Shown here: positions 27,825 to 36,700 of the stretch, piece after piece
Position numbering within the stretch: the stretch's first letter is position 1
Layout of the letters: each line of letters opens with the position of its first letter
DNA from: an uncultured Bacteroidota bacterium
GTDB taxonomy: Bacteria; Bacteroidota; Ignavibacteria; UBA10030; UBA8401
Reading direction: 5' to 3'
Assembly: GCA_937920105.1 (NCBI GenBank)
Contig: CALETH010000119.1
Span: 1 to 46,331, forward strand
Length of the DNA stretch: 46,331 nucleotides
Translations under genes and position numbers: made by a program
Notes under the pieces: model-generated
Database searches by the model: none
What the model saw: only the letters and a program-made list of their open reading frames with translations
What the model was told of the DNA's origin: nothing

Positions 27825-29065
27825 TCATTTTATTGTTTTTCTTTTCGCTTCCACTATTCTCACAACTTGAAAATGAAAACATCAACAAAGAATCGCAAAA
27901 TAATTTTTTTGTAAAATGTTTAACATTTTCAAATGAAGATACAATAAAAACTCGTGTAGATGTGTATATTCAGGTTCCATACTCATCAATACAATTTGTT
28001 GTTGATGGAAATTCTTATCTTGCTCATTATGAAGTAGCAATAAATTTTCTTACCTCTGATGGAAATTCTGTTCTTGAACGATTGTGGAATGAAGAAATTC
28101 GTGTTTCACAATTTCAAGCAACACAATCTAAATACGCCTATCAACTTTCTCAACGTACACTCCCAATTGCTCCTGGAAATTATATTGTACGAGTGCAAAT
28201 TCGAGATAAAGAGTCTAAACAGCAATCAACAAATATTCAATCACTCATAATTCCTTCATATTCATCAATAAATTTTGGTATGAGTGATATTATGTTGGTA
28301 AATCGTATAACAGAAAAAAATAATGTCCGCAGTATAGTTCCAAACGTTTCTTCTATTTTTACAAAACAGAATGAAAAAACATTTATATTTTTTGAACTCT
28401 ATAATGTTCTGCAAAATGATTCTGTTGAAATTACCTATACAATAAAAAATGAAAAACGCGAGCAGTTATATAATCTTAAAAAAACATATCGCAGTGAAGG
28501 AAAGAAAACGCAAATTTTAGAAATGGTAGATACAACACAATATTCTTTAGGAAAATATCTTCTTGAAGTTGCCGCAAAGAATCTTACAAAAAATATTTCT
28601 TTCGCTGTTGGATGGGAAGATGTTCCATTTAATTTTAATGATTTAGAATTGGCAATTAAGCAACTTGAATACATCGCACCGGAAAAAGAATACGATGCAA
28701 TGGAAGATGCAGAAACGCAAAGTGAAAAAGAAAAACTTTTCCGTGCATTTTGGAAAAAGCGAGACCCAAGTCCCGATACAGATTATAACGAATTTATGGA
28801 AGAATATTATCGTCGAGTAAATTACGCCAATAAAAATTTTTCACATTACTCGCAAGGTTGGCGTACTGATAGAGGAATGGTGTACATAGTTCTTGGTTCG
28901 CCAAGTAATATAGAGCGTCATCCGTTTGATATTGATTCTAAACCCTACGAAATATGGTCGTATTATGATTTTAGTAGAGATGTGGTATTTATTGATGAAA
29001 CTGGTTTTGGTGATTATCGTTTAGCAAGTTCCATTTGGGATTTATTGCAGAGGTATAAAAAATAG
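27812..29065 (+). CDS. GWxTD-domain exported protein
   Basis: A 417-aa exported protein. The N-terminus (MVNLFILLFFFSLPLFSQ) is a signal peptide lacking the usual positive charge. Two beta-rich regions follow (about 30-270). The C-terminal third is a GWxTD domain (about 300-417), with the name-giving motif G349-W-R-T-D353, preceded by FWKKRDPSPDTDYNEF and followed by VYIVLGSP and YEIWSYYD. This domain is common in Ignavibacteriota, Acidobacteriota and relatives; its role is unknown. The ATG at 27812 is derived from the tandem repeat and has no Shine-Dalgarno. A TTG at 27830 is an alternative, but it would shorten the signal peptide. Confidence 0.87.
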   Translation: MVNLFILLFFFSLPLFSQLENENINKESQNNFFVKCLTFSNEDTIKTRVDVYIQVPYSSIQFVVDGNSYLAHYEVAINFLTSDGNSVLERLWNEEIRVSQFQATQSKYAYQLSQRTLPIAPGNYIVRVQIRDKESKQQSTNIQSLIIPSYSSINFGMSDIMLVNRITEKNNVRSIVPNVSSIFTKQNEKTFIFFELYNVLQNDSVEITYTIKNEKREQLYNLKKTYRSEGKKTQILEMVDTTQYSLGKYLLEVAAKNLTKNISFAVGWEDVPFNFNDLELAIKQLEYIAPEKEYDAMEDAETQSEKEKLFRAFWKKRDPSPDTDYNEFMEEYYRRVNYANKNFSHYSQGWRTDRGMVYIVLGSPSNIERHPFDIDSKPYEIWSYYDFSRDVVFIDETGFGDYRLASSIWDLLQRYKK

Positions 29066-29109
29066 TAAATTTATTAATTGCTGTTATCGTATGTTGCCAA
29101 GAGAACGGC

Positions 29110-29190
29110 GTCATTCCCGCACGTTTTTAGCGGGAATCCAGAAATGTGGAGTTTTAAAATAATGTAGATTTCTGCCTTCGCAGGAATGAC
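29110..29190. repeat. REPIN-like paired hairpin element
   Basis: Left hairpin GTCATTCCCGC...GCGGGAATCCA (29110-29140), 26-bp spacer, right hairpin GATTTCTGCCTTCGCAGGAATGAC (29167-29190). The left half is identical in its core to 8988-9018. It ends about 20 bp before the Omp85-type gene. Confidence 0.88.
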
Positions 29191-29210
29191 AAAATTGTCT
29201 TATTAAGATT

Positions 29211-29444
29211 ATGAAGAAATTATTTTTTTTATTATGTGTAATTCTCATAAATTCTTTTCCGCTTTTTTCACAACCTAAAGTTTCTTCTATCCGCATTATT
29301 AACTCAAAATATTTTTCAGAAAAAGAATTACAAGAAAAAATTCCGCTAAAAAAAAATACACTCTATTCATCATCACTTCTTGAACAATCACTTCAAACTA
29401 TTCTTACCAATTATCAACAGCACGGTTTTTTTTTACCCATATAG
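29211..29444 (+). CDS. 5' fragment of a POTRA/Omp85-type outer-membrane protein
   Basis: Codes for 77 aa: a signal peptide (MKKLFFLLCVILINSFPLFSQ) and the first POTRA-like segment (VSSIRIINSKYFSEKELQ), then it stops after QQHGFFLPI. The break is at a run of nine T (29426-29434). One more T in the run, or a -1 shift on the heptamer T TTT TTA (29429-29435), joins it to the next frame at 29450 without any missing residues. The two parts are one gene, BamA/TamA-like, of about 587 residues. It may be a sequencing indel, a recent loss of function, or recoding. See the finding. Confidence 0.8.
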   Translation: MKKLFFLLCVILINSFPLFSQPKVSSIRIINSKYFSEKELQEKIPLKKNTLYSSSLLEQSLQTILTNYQQHGFFLPI

Positions 29445-29449
29445 ATAGT

Positions 29450-30973
29450 GTGCAAATTCAATTTTTAGAAGATAGCACAGTAGTATATTTCGCAATATTT
29501 CTTAATGAAGGAAAACAAACACTTATTTCAGATTATAAAATTGTGGGAAATACTGTATTTAGTACAGAAGAAATAAAAACGAAATTTGCAACAACCATTG
29601 GAACGCCGCTTCAACAAAATATTTTAGAAAAAGATATTGATGAATTATTAAAGCACTACGAAAATAAAGGGTATCCTTTTACAAAAATAAAAATAGATTC
29701 ATTACAAATAGATACTTCACAGTTACAACTTTCTTTTATAATAGAGATTGAAGAGGGAAAACAAGTTTCTATTTCAGAAATTCAAGTAACCGGAAATACT
29801 ATTACCAATACTAACGTCATTACACGCGAAGCAAAATTACTTCCCAATCAAATATATCAAGAAGAAAAAATTGTACGTATTCAAAAAAATATTGAACGAT
29901 TGCAATTATTTTCTTCCGTTTCAAATCCAGAATTATATTTGTTGGATACAATTTCCACTGATACTATTATGAAGGGTGGATTGAAAATCACAGTGCAGGA
30001 AATGAACACCAATAATTTTGATGGAATTATTGGTTATATTCCCAATGCAAAAGGCGGTGGCTCTTTTACTGGAAGTGTGAATGTTGCATTACGAAATCTT
30101 TTTGGAACGGGAAGAAAATTATTTTTCCGATGGAATAGAGAAGCCGAACTTACACAAGAATTGGAAGGAAAATATTATGAACCGTGGATTTTTAATTTTC
30201 CTGTCAATGTTGGCGGAACATTTTTTCAACGTAAACAAGATTCATCATTTGTAAAAACGACAGTTGATATAAAAGGAGATTTTTCTTTTTTTGATGAATT
30301 AGTTTTTGGAATTACGTTAGGAAATGAATCAATTTATTCTTCATCAGAACTTTCGCGATTGGTAACATTTAACAGCACAACATTTTTTTATGGTGGAGAA
30401 GTGCGATATGATACACGAGATAATATTATAAATTCTATTTCAGGAATCTATTATTCAATGTCCTATCAACAAGGAAGCAAAAAAATTACAGGACCTGAAA
30501 AATATTTATCACTTATTTCACAAACACAATATACTATTCAAAAATTTTTTGTGGAAGCAAATATATTTTTTCCTTTATGGGAACGACAAGTTTTTGCAAT
30601 GGGATTTCAAGGAAAACTTGTCAATGCAACCCAAGTAGAACAAAGTGATTTGTTTCCCTTTGGTGGAACAAATTCATTACGTGGTTATCGTGAAAATCAA
30701 TTTTACGCATCACAAACAGCAGTGTTAAAAAATGAATATAGAATTGTAATTGGAAAAAATTCCAGTGTATTTGGATTTTTTGATGTTGGATATTTTTTTC
30801 GTCCAAATAATACAATCCAGAATATTATTGAACAAAAAGAATTTCTTTATGGATATGGAATTGGAGCAAGAGTAGAAACAAATCTAGGAATTATCAGTGT
30901 GAGTTATGCATTAGGAAAAGATGATGCAATCACACAAGGGAAAATTCATTTTGGTTTAGCAAATAATTTTTAG
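29450..30973 (+). CDS. Main part of a POTRA/Omp85-type outer-membrane protein
   Basis: 507 aa: POTRA-like repeats (about 25-170, with SDYKIVGNTVFSTEEI and ISEIQVTGNTITNTNVI), then a C-terminal Omp85/TamA-type barrel (about 200-507). The barrel has the conserved GGTNSLRGYRENQF signature of the L6 loop (VRGF-like) and ends in HFGLANNF, with a terminal aromatic residue as usual for barrels. The GTG at 29450 is only the first in-frame start after the break; the real start is probably 29211. BamA assembles outer-membrane proteins; TamA-like members export other cargo. The role here is not decided. The window has only one Omp85 gene. Confidence 0.85.
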   Translation: MQIQFLEDSTVVYFAIFLNEGKQTLISDYKIVGNTVFSTEEIKTKFATTIGTPLQQNILEKDIDELLKHYENKGYPFTKIKIDSLQIDTSQLQLSFIIEIEEGKQVSISEIQVTGNTITNTNVITREAKLLPNQIYQEEKIVRIQKNIERLQLFSSVSNPELYLLDTISTDTIMKGGLKITVQEMNTNNFDGIIGYIPNAKGGGSFTGSVNVALRNLFGTGRKLFFRWNREAELTQELEGKYYEPWIFNFPVNVGGTFFQRKQDSSFVKTTVDIKGDFSFFDELVFGITLGNESIYSSSELSRLVTFNSTTFFYGGEVRYDTRDNIINSISGIYYSMSYQQGSKKITGPEKYLSLISQTQYTIQKFFVEANIFFPLWERQVFAMGFQGKLVNATQVEQSDLFPFGGTNSLRGYRENQFYASQTAVLKNEYRIVIGKNSSVFGFFDVGYFFRPNNTIQNIIEQKEFLYGYGIGARVETNLGIISVSYALGKDDAITQGKIHFGLANNF

Positions 30974-31053
30974 TAGAGTAGTGAAGTATTGAAGTAGATG
31001 AGTGGTGAATTAGTTAGAGTATATAAGTAGTGGAATGGGTAAAAATAATATTT

Positions 31054-31118
31054 GTCATGCCCGAATGTTTTTATCGGGCATCCAGAAAAAAATAGATTCC
31101 CGCTTTCGCGGGAATGAC
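31054..31118. repeat. REPIN-like paired hairpin element
   Basis: A 65-bp composite: GTCATGCCCGA...TCGGGCATCCA (31054-31084), 10-bp spacer, GATTCCCGCTTTCGCGGGAATGAC (31095-31118). Left half matches 13445-13475. It lies 30 bp before the first LolC/E-like gene. The 80 bp before it contain only AG-rich, weakly repetitive DNA. Confidence 0.88.
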
Positions 31119-31148
31119 TTTATACAATATTTTTTCAAACATTAAGCA

Positions 31149-32372
31149 ATGTCCTACACATTCTTCATCGCAAAACGATATTTACAATTTCAGCAAAAAC
31201 AAGGAAAAAAAAGTTTTGCTTCTTTCCTGACTGTCATTGCAACCATTGGAGTTGCACTTGGGGTTGCAGCACTTATTATTACGCTCACCATTCTTGGTGG
31301 TTTTGAAAAAGAAATTAAAGAAAAAGTTACCGGTTTTGTTACGCACATACAGATAACCGGTTTTCAAAATCAACCACTCGCAAATTTTCAAACAGCACAA
31401 GAAAAAATTCATTCTTTTAAAAATATTACCGGAAGTTCACCATTTGTTATAAAAGAAGGAATGGTGCAATATCAAAATAATATGGAGGGGATTGTTGTAA
31501 AAGGAATAAATCCCCAAACAGATGTAACATTAACAAAAAAATATATGGTGGAAGGAAAGTATATTTTTTCTTCTTCATTAGAAAACCCAACTTGTATAAT
31601 AGGAAAAAAACTCCTTACTAAACTCCACGCACAGATTGGTGATACAATTATCGTTTTTGGATTACGAGGAAGTTATACAGAAATCCAATCGCCAAGAATC
31701 ATGTCATTCATCATTAATGGCGTGTATGAATCTGGAATGTCTGAATTTGACGATGTCTATATTTTTGTTTCACTTCCTGTTGCGCAAGAGTTGTTTGGAA
31801 TGCAAAATGCGATTTCCGGATTTGATATTATGGTAGATAATATTTCTAACGCTCCAACTTTTGCACGTTCACTAATGGATACATTAGGTTATCCATATTA
31901 TGCACGAACGCTGTTTCAATTATATCGTAATCTTTTTACGTGGATAGAATTACAAAAAGAACCAATTCCCATTATTCTCGGTTTAATTATTATTGTTGCA
32001 ACAGTTAATATTATTGGAATTTTATTGATGCTTGTGTTGGAAAAAAAACAATACATCGGAATTTTGATGGCAATGGGAACAACACGTTCTGCAATCAAAA
32101 AAATTTTTCTTTATCAAGGAATTATTATCGGAATTGTTGGAACACTATTTGGAAATCTTCTTGCATTTTTTTTATGTTGGATGCAATTGCAATTTCATTT
32201 TTTTTCATTACCATCATCAATATATTTTATGAGCAGTGTTCCAATTTTATTGCGATGGGAAAATTTTCTTCTCGTTTCTTGTATCACTATTTTTTTATGT
32301 AGTGCAGCATCATACATTCCATCAATGTTGGCAGCACGTTTAGACCCAATTCGTTCAATTCGATTTTTCTAA
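31149..32372 (+). CDS. LolC/LolE-like ABC transporter permease (first of pair)
   Basis: A 407-aa inner-membrane permease with an N-terminal transmembrane helix (about 27-50), a large periplasmic MacB-PCD domain (about 50-265), and three C-terminal FtsX-type helices (about 275-300, 318-350 and 375-397). The family signature MSYTFFIAKRYL and the ending ARLDPIRSIRF fit LolC/LolE, which, with the ATPase LolD, release lipoproteins for transport to the outer membrane. ATG at 31149. It is coupled to the second permease by TAATG. The ATPase is not in this window. Other MacB-type roles remain possible. Confidence 0.88.
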   Translation: MSYTFFIAKRYLQFQQKQGKKSFASFLTVIATIGVALGVAALIITLTILGGFEKEIKEKVTGFVTHIQITGFQNQPLANFQTAQEKIHSFKNITGSSPFVIKEGMVQYQNNMEGIVVKGINPQTDVTLTKKYMVEGKYIFSSSLENPTCIIGKKLLTKLHAQIGDTIIVFGLRGSYTEIQSPRIMSFIINGVYESGMSEFDDVYIFVSLPVAQELFGMQNAISGFDIMVDNISNAPTFARSLMDTLGYPYYARTLFQLYRNLFTWIELQKEPIPIILGLIIIVATVNIIGILLMLVLEKKQYIGILMAMGTTRSAIKKIFLYQGIIIGIVGTLFGNLLAFFLCWMQLQFHFFSLPSSIYFMSSVPILLRWENFLLVSCITIFLCSAASYIPSMLAARLDPIRSIRFF

Positions 32373-33598
32373 TGCGATACACATTTTTTATTGCCAAACG
32401 ATATTTTTTTTCAAAAAAAGAAATCGGTTTTATCACCGTCATTTCTCTCATTTCCGTTATTGGTGTTACCGTTGGTGTTGCAGCACTTGTGGTGGTGATG
32501 TCCGTCTTTAATGGATTTAATGGATTGGTGAGTTCACTTCTTGTCAGTTTTGACCCTCACATTCGCATTCACACAACACAGCAAACAACTGAGCAGGATA
32601 TAACAAATCTTCAACAATACCTTTCTCAAAATTTTTCTATCGTTGGAAAAAGTTCTTTCGTTGCTGGAAAAATAATGCTCATTTCAAAAAATCAAAGCAA
32701 AGTTGTTTTTCTTCGCGGACTTGAACCAGAAAAAATTCAGAATGTTTCTGGAATAAAAGAAAAAATAATTTTAGGAGAATTAGCATTGCAAGATTCACTT
32801 CGCCGAAATCTTGTAATGGGACTTTCTCTTGCGGATAAATTGGGAACTGTGGTGAACGACAGTATTTGGGTAATTAGTCCCGCTGGCTCGCAACAAGCAT
32901 TGCTGGGAATTGGTGTTCCTGTATTGCGTTCATTTCACATTGTGGGAATTTATGAATCTGATAATAGAGAATATGATGGAATGTATGCGTTCATGTCTTT
33001 AACATCAGCCCAAAAACTTTTGCAAATAGGAAATACCATTCATGGTTACGAATTGCGATTGTATTCCATTGATGATGCAGAAAAATTTAAACAAGAATTC
33101 CTCAAAAAATTTTCCACACAATTTGAAATTTCTACGTGGTATGATTTGCACAAGGATTTATATTCTGTGATGGAAATAGAACGATGGCTTGGCTTCATTA
33201 TACTTTCTCTCATTATTGCCGTTGCATTATTTAATTTACTTGGGTCACTCACCATGTCCGTCATAGAAAAAACTCGCGATATTGGGATTTTAAAAACAAT
33301 GGGTGCAACCAACAAAGATATTATTGTAATTTTTCAAATCGAAGGAATTTTAGTAGGAATTTTAGGAACAATAATAGGAACTATATTAGGATTGTTGATT
33401 TGCTTTTTGCAACAACAGTTTCAATTATTTCCTTTAGACCCAACAGTGTACATCATTCCAGCAATACCAGTAGAAATTCATTGGCAAGATATTCTTTACA
33501 CAGCAATAGTAACGATAGTGATGAGTTATGCTGCAACAATTTATCCTTCAAAACGCGCCGCAAAATTATTACCAGCAGAAGCAATTCGTTGGGAGTAG
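32372..33598 (+). CDS. LolC/LolE-like ABC transporter permease (second of pair)
   Basis: A 408-aa paralogue of the preceding protein with the same layout: MRYTFFIAKRYF at the N-terminus, helix at about 24-48, periplasmic domain, and three helices at about 268-290, 314-346 and 378-395, ending AKLLPAEAIRWE. Conserved ITVISLISVIGVTVGVAALVVVMS and KTRDIGILKTMGA are typical of LolC/E. Adjacent unequal copies suggest a heterodimeric LolCE. Its ATG overlaps the first gene's stop by one base. It is followed closely by a dispersed palindromic repeat. Confidence 0.88.
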   Translation: MRYTFFIAKRYFFSKKEIGFITVISLISVIGVTVGVAALVVVMSVFNGFNGLVSSLLVSFDPHIRIHTTQQTTEQDITNLQQYLSQNFSIVGKSSFVAGKIMLISKNQSKVVFLRGLEPEKIQNVSGIKEKIILGELALQDSLRRNLVMGLSLADKLGTVVNDSIWVISPAGSQQALLGIGVPVLRSFHIVGIYESDNREYDGMYAFMSLTSAQKLLQIGNTIHGYELRLYSIDDAEKFKQEFLKKFSTQFEISTWYDLHKDLYSVMEIERWLGFIILSLIIAVALFNLLGSLTMSVIEKTRDIGILKTMGATNKDIIVIFQIEGILVGILGTIIGTILGLLICFLQQQFQLFPLDPTVYIIPAIPVEIHWQDILYTAIVTIVMSYAATIYPSKRAAKLLPAEAIRWE

Positions 33599-33602
33599 GA
33601 AT

Positions 33603-33653
33603 GGCTCTGAGCGAAGTCGAAGAGCCAAGTTGATTAGACTATGCTCAATCAAC
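33603..33653. repeat. 51-bp palindromic repeat, copy A
   Basis: GGCTCTGAGCGAAG... to ...GCTCAATCAAC, aligning over its full length with 37790-37841. It has two hairpins: GGCTCTGAGCGAAG... with arms GGCTCT/AGAGCC, and GTTGATT/AATCAAC. It begins five bases after the stop of the second permease gene. Confidence 0.85.
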
Positions 33654-33672
33654 ATTTTATTGATTTGCTTCC

Positions 33673-33701
33673 TTGACAATCCCCTTCGAAATTTCTATAC
33701 T
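33673..33701 (+). promoter_or_regulatory. Strong sigma70-type promoter of the T9SS surface protein
   Basis: A perfect -35 TTGACA (33673-33678), a 17-bp spacer and a -10 TATACT (33696-33701, 5 of 6). It is 70 bp upstream of the ATG of the 1293-aa protein, which also has a strong Shine-Dalgarno (AAGGAGAG, 33757-33764). This is the best promoter match in the window. Confidence 0.75.
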
Positions 33702-33770
33702 TTATAGCAAAATAATTATCACTCGTTCATAAATGAGGCATTTTTTAAATTCTTCTAAGGAGAGATTTGT

Positions 33771-36700
33771 ATGAAAAAGTTAGTACTAACAATATTACTA
33801 GTATTTGCTACTGTAAATATTTTTGCACAATTTACTACATATTATAATTTCAGTTCAACAACACAAACATATACAGAAATTTCTGGTGGAACAGTACAAG
33901 TTTCAGGAAGTAATATTGATAATAATATTATTAATATTACAACACCACCATTATGTTTTAAAGCATCAATTACCACACTCTATAAACAAATTAATATCTC
34001 TGCTAACGGATTTATTACTTTTGGAACAACTGCACCAACACCAACAAATTATGCACCAATTGCTAGCACAGAAAGTTATGATGGTGCTATTTCTGGAGTT
34101 GGAATGGATTTAGAAAGTATTGATAATTCTTCTGAAATTCGTACAGGGCAAATTGGAGATGAGTTTGTAGTACAATGGAAAAATTTTAAACGCAAAGGTG
34201 CAATAGGAGATACCATCAATTTTCAAATACGTATGGATACACTTGGCAGTAATATAAAAATTGTTTATGGTACAATAGTTGCTGGCACCGGTAGTGTTGT
34301 TTTTCCTCAAGTTGGAATGCGTGGTTCTAATTCCGCAAATGATTATCTGTGTAGATTAGTAAATAACGGTGGAAATTGGAATACATCACTCAATGGTTTT
34401 GCGAAAACGAATGTTTGTGATTTTTCTACTAGCACAATATTACCAACAATAGGACGTATCTATAATTACAAATTGTCTAATGATGTAAGACTTAATAGTG
34501 TTATTTCTCCATTATATGCAATAGTAAATGTACCAAGTATATTTACAACCATAGTAAAAAATGTTGGCACAGGGACTTTTACTGGTCAAACACAACTTGC
34601 TAGTTATTATAAAGAAGGGAATAATACTTCTGTAGGTCCTGTATACAGCACTAAAACATCTCTTCCAGTAGATGATACAACATCTGCTACATTTACAGGA
34701 ATCAATGCTTTTACACCATCAACATCAAACACTTATAGTATAAAATTTTATATAGCACCGAATGATTTTAATAGATTTAATGATACACTCTCATTAACTA
34801 TTGTAGCGTATGATACTGCTGCTAAACCAACTGTTTCTATTGATTCTATAAGAAGTACAAAATTTAAATTACGATGGAATTCACTACAACTTGCTAATAA
34901 TTATCAACTTGATATTGCCACCAATAGTAGTTTTTCCGCAAATTTAACTACATATAGTAATATAACAGATACTACCTATATTGTTTCTTCACTTACAGCC
35001 AATACACAATATTATTATCGTGTGAGAGCAACGTATAATTATGGTCTTTTAGGAAGTTATTCCGTCACACAAAACACAACAACAGCACCACTCCCAACAA
35101 TCTTGGCAGCAACAAGTTTAACCACCAATAGTTTTACCGCAAACTGGAATACAGTGGTAGGAACAACTAAATATCGATTAGATGTAGCAACAGATAGTTT
35201 ATTTAATAATTTTGTAAGTGGTTACAATAATTTAGATGTAGGAAATTTTCTTAATCGTTCGGTAACAACACTTCAATCTAATACTTACTATTATTATCGA
35301 GTAAGAGCAGAAGGAACAAATTGGCTTACAGATAATTCCTCAAAACAACAAGTAGTAACAATTCCTTTAAGTCCTACAGTGTTGTCCCCAACAATCGGTG
35401 CAAATAATTTTACTGCTAGATGGAATGCAGTAACTGGATTAGGAGCAGTAACATATCGTCTAGATGTTTCAACCAATAATTTATTTTCTACATTTGTAAC
35501 AGGATATAATGATAAAAATATTAACAGTGATACGACATCTATAGTAACAGGTTTACTACCAAATACACAATATTATTATCGTCTTCGTGCAGTAAATAGT
35601 GGCGGGGTAAGTCCAAATACTGCTACGCAAAACGTTACAACACTACTATCATATTTTTCTGATATTAACAATGATACATTAAAAGGAGTATCTAATGGTT
35701 CAGTTATGTGGGGAGATTATGACAATGATGGTAAATTAGATATTCTTTTAACAGGAACGATTGATGGTTTAAATCCTATTACTAAAATTTATCATAACAA
35801 CGGCAATAATAATTTTAATACCGTTAATACAAATTTGCCTGGTATATATTTTAGTTCATCTTCATTTATAGATTATGATAATGATGGAGATTTAGATGTC
35901 TTTCTTAGTGGTTCCGGTACTGGAGATATTACAAGAATTTATCAAAATAATGGGGGAACTTTTACAGATATTAATGCTGGTTTATCAGGAGTAGGAGCAG
36001 GCTCTTCGTCTTGGGGGGATTATGACAATGATGGAGATTTAGATGTTCTTGTAACAGGGTATAACGGTTCATTTAATATTTCAAAAATTTATCGCTATAA
36101 TGGTAATAATACTTTTACCGATATTAATGCGGGATTAGTGGGAGTATCAAATAGTTCAGTTGCTTGGGGGGATTATGATAATGATGGAAAATTGGATATT
36201 TTGTTGACTGGTCATAATGGTGCAACAGGAATTTCTAAAATTTACCGTAATAATGGAGATGGTACATTTACCGATATTAATGTCGGATTACAAGAAGTAG
36301 ATTTTAGTTCAGTAGCCTGGGGCGATTATAATAATGATAGTTATTTAGATATTTTGTTAACAGGAAGAAATTCTTCAAATGCTCCTATTTCTAAAATTTA
36401 TCGTAATAATGGAGACGGTACTTTTACAGATATTAATGTAGGGTTACAAGGTGTACAGCAGGGTTCAGTTATTTGGGGCGATAATAACAATGATGGTTAT
36501 TTAGATATTTTATTAACAGGTTCTGATGGCTTAAATGGAATGTCAATAATCTACAATAATAACAATGGAACCTTTTCTGCAAGTGATACACTGAATGCAA
36601 ATTTACCAGGAGTAGTAAATAGTTCAGTAGCGTGGGGAGATTATGATAATGATGGTGATTTAGACATTTTATTAACAGGATATACTGGTAGTCAATATAT

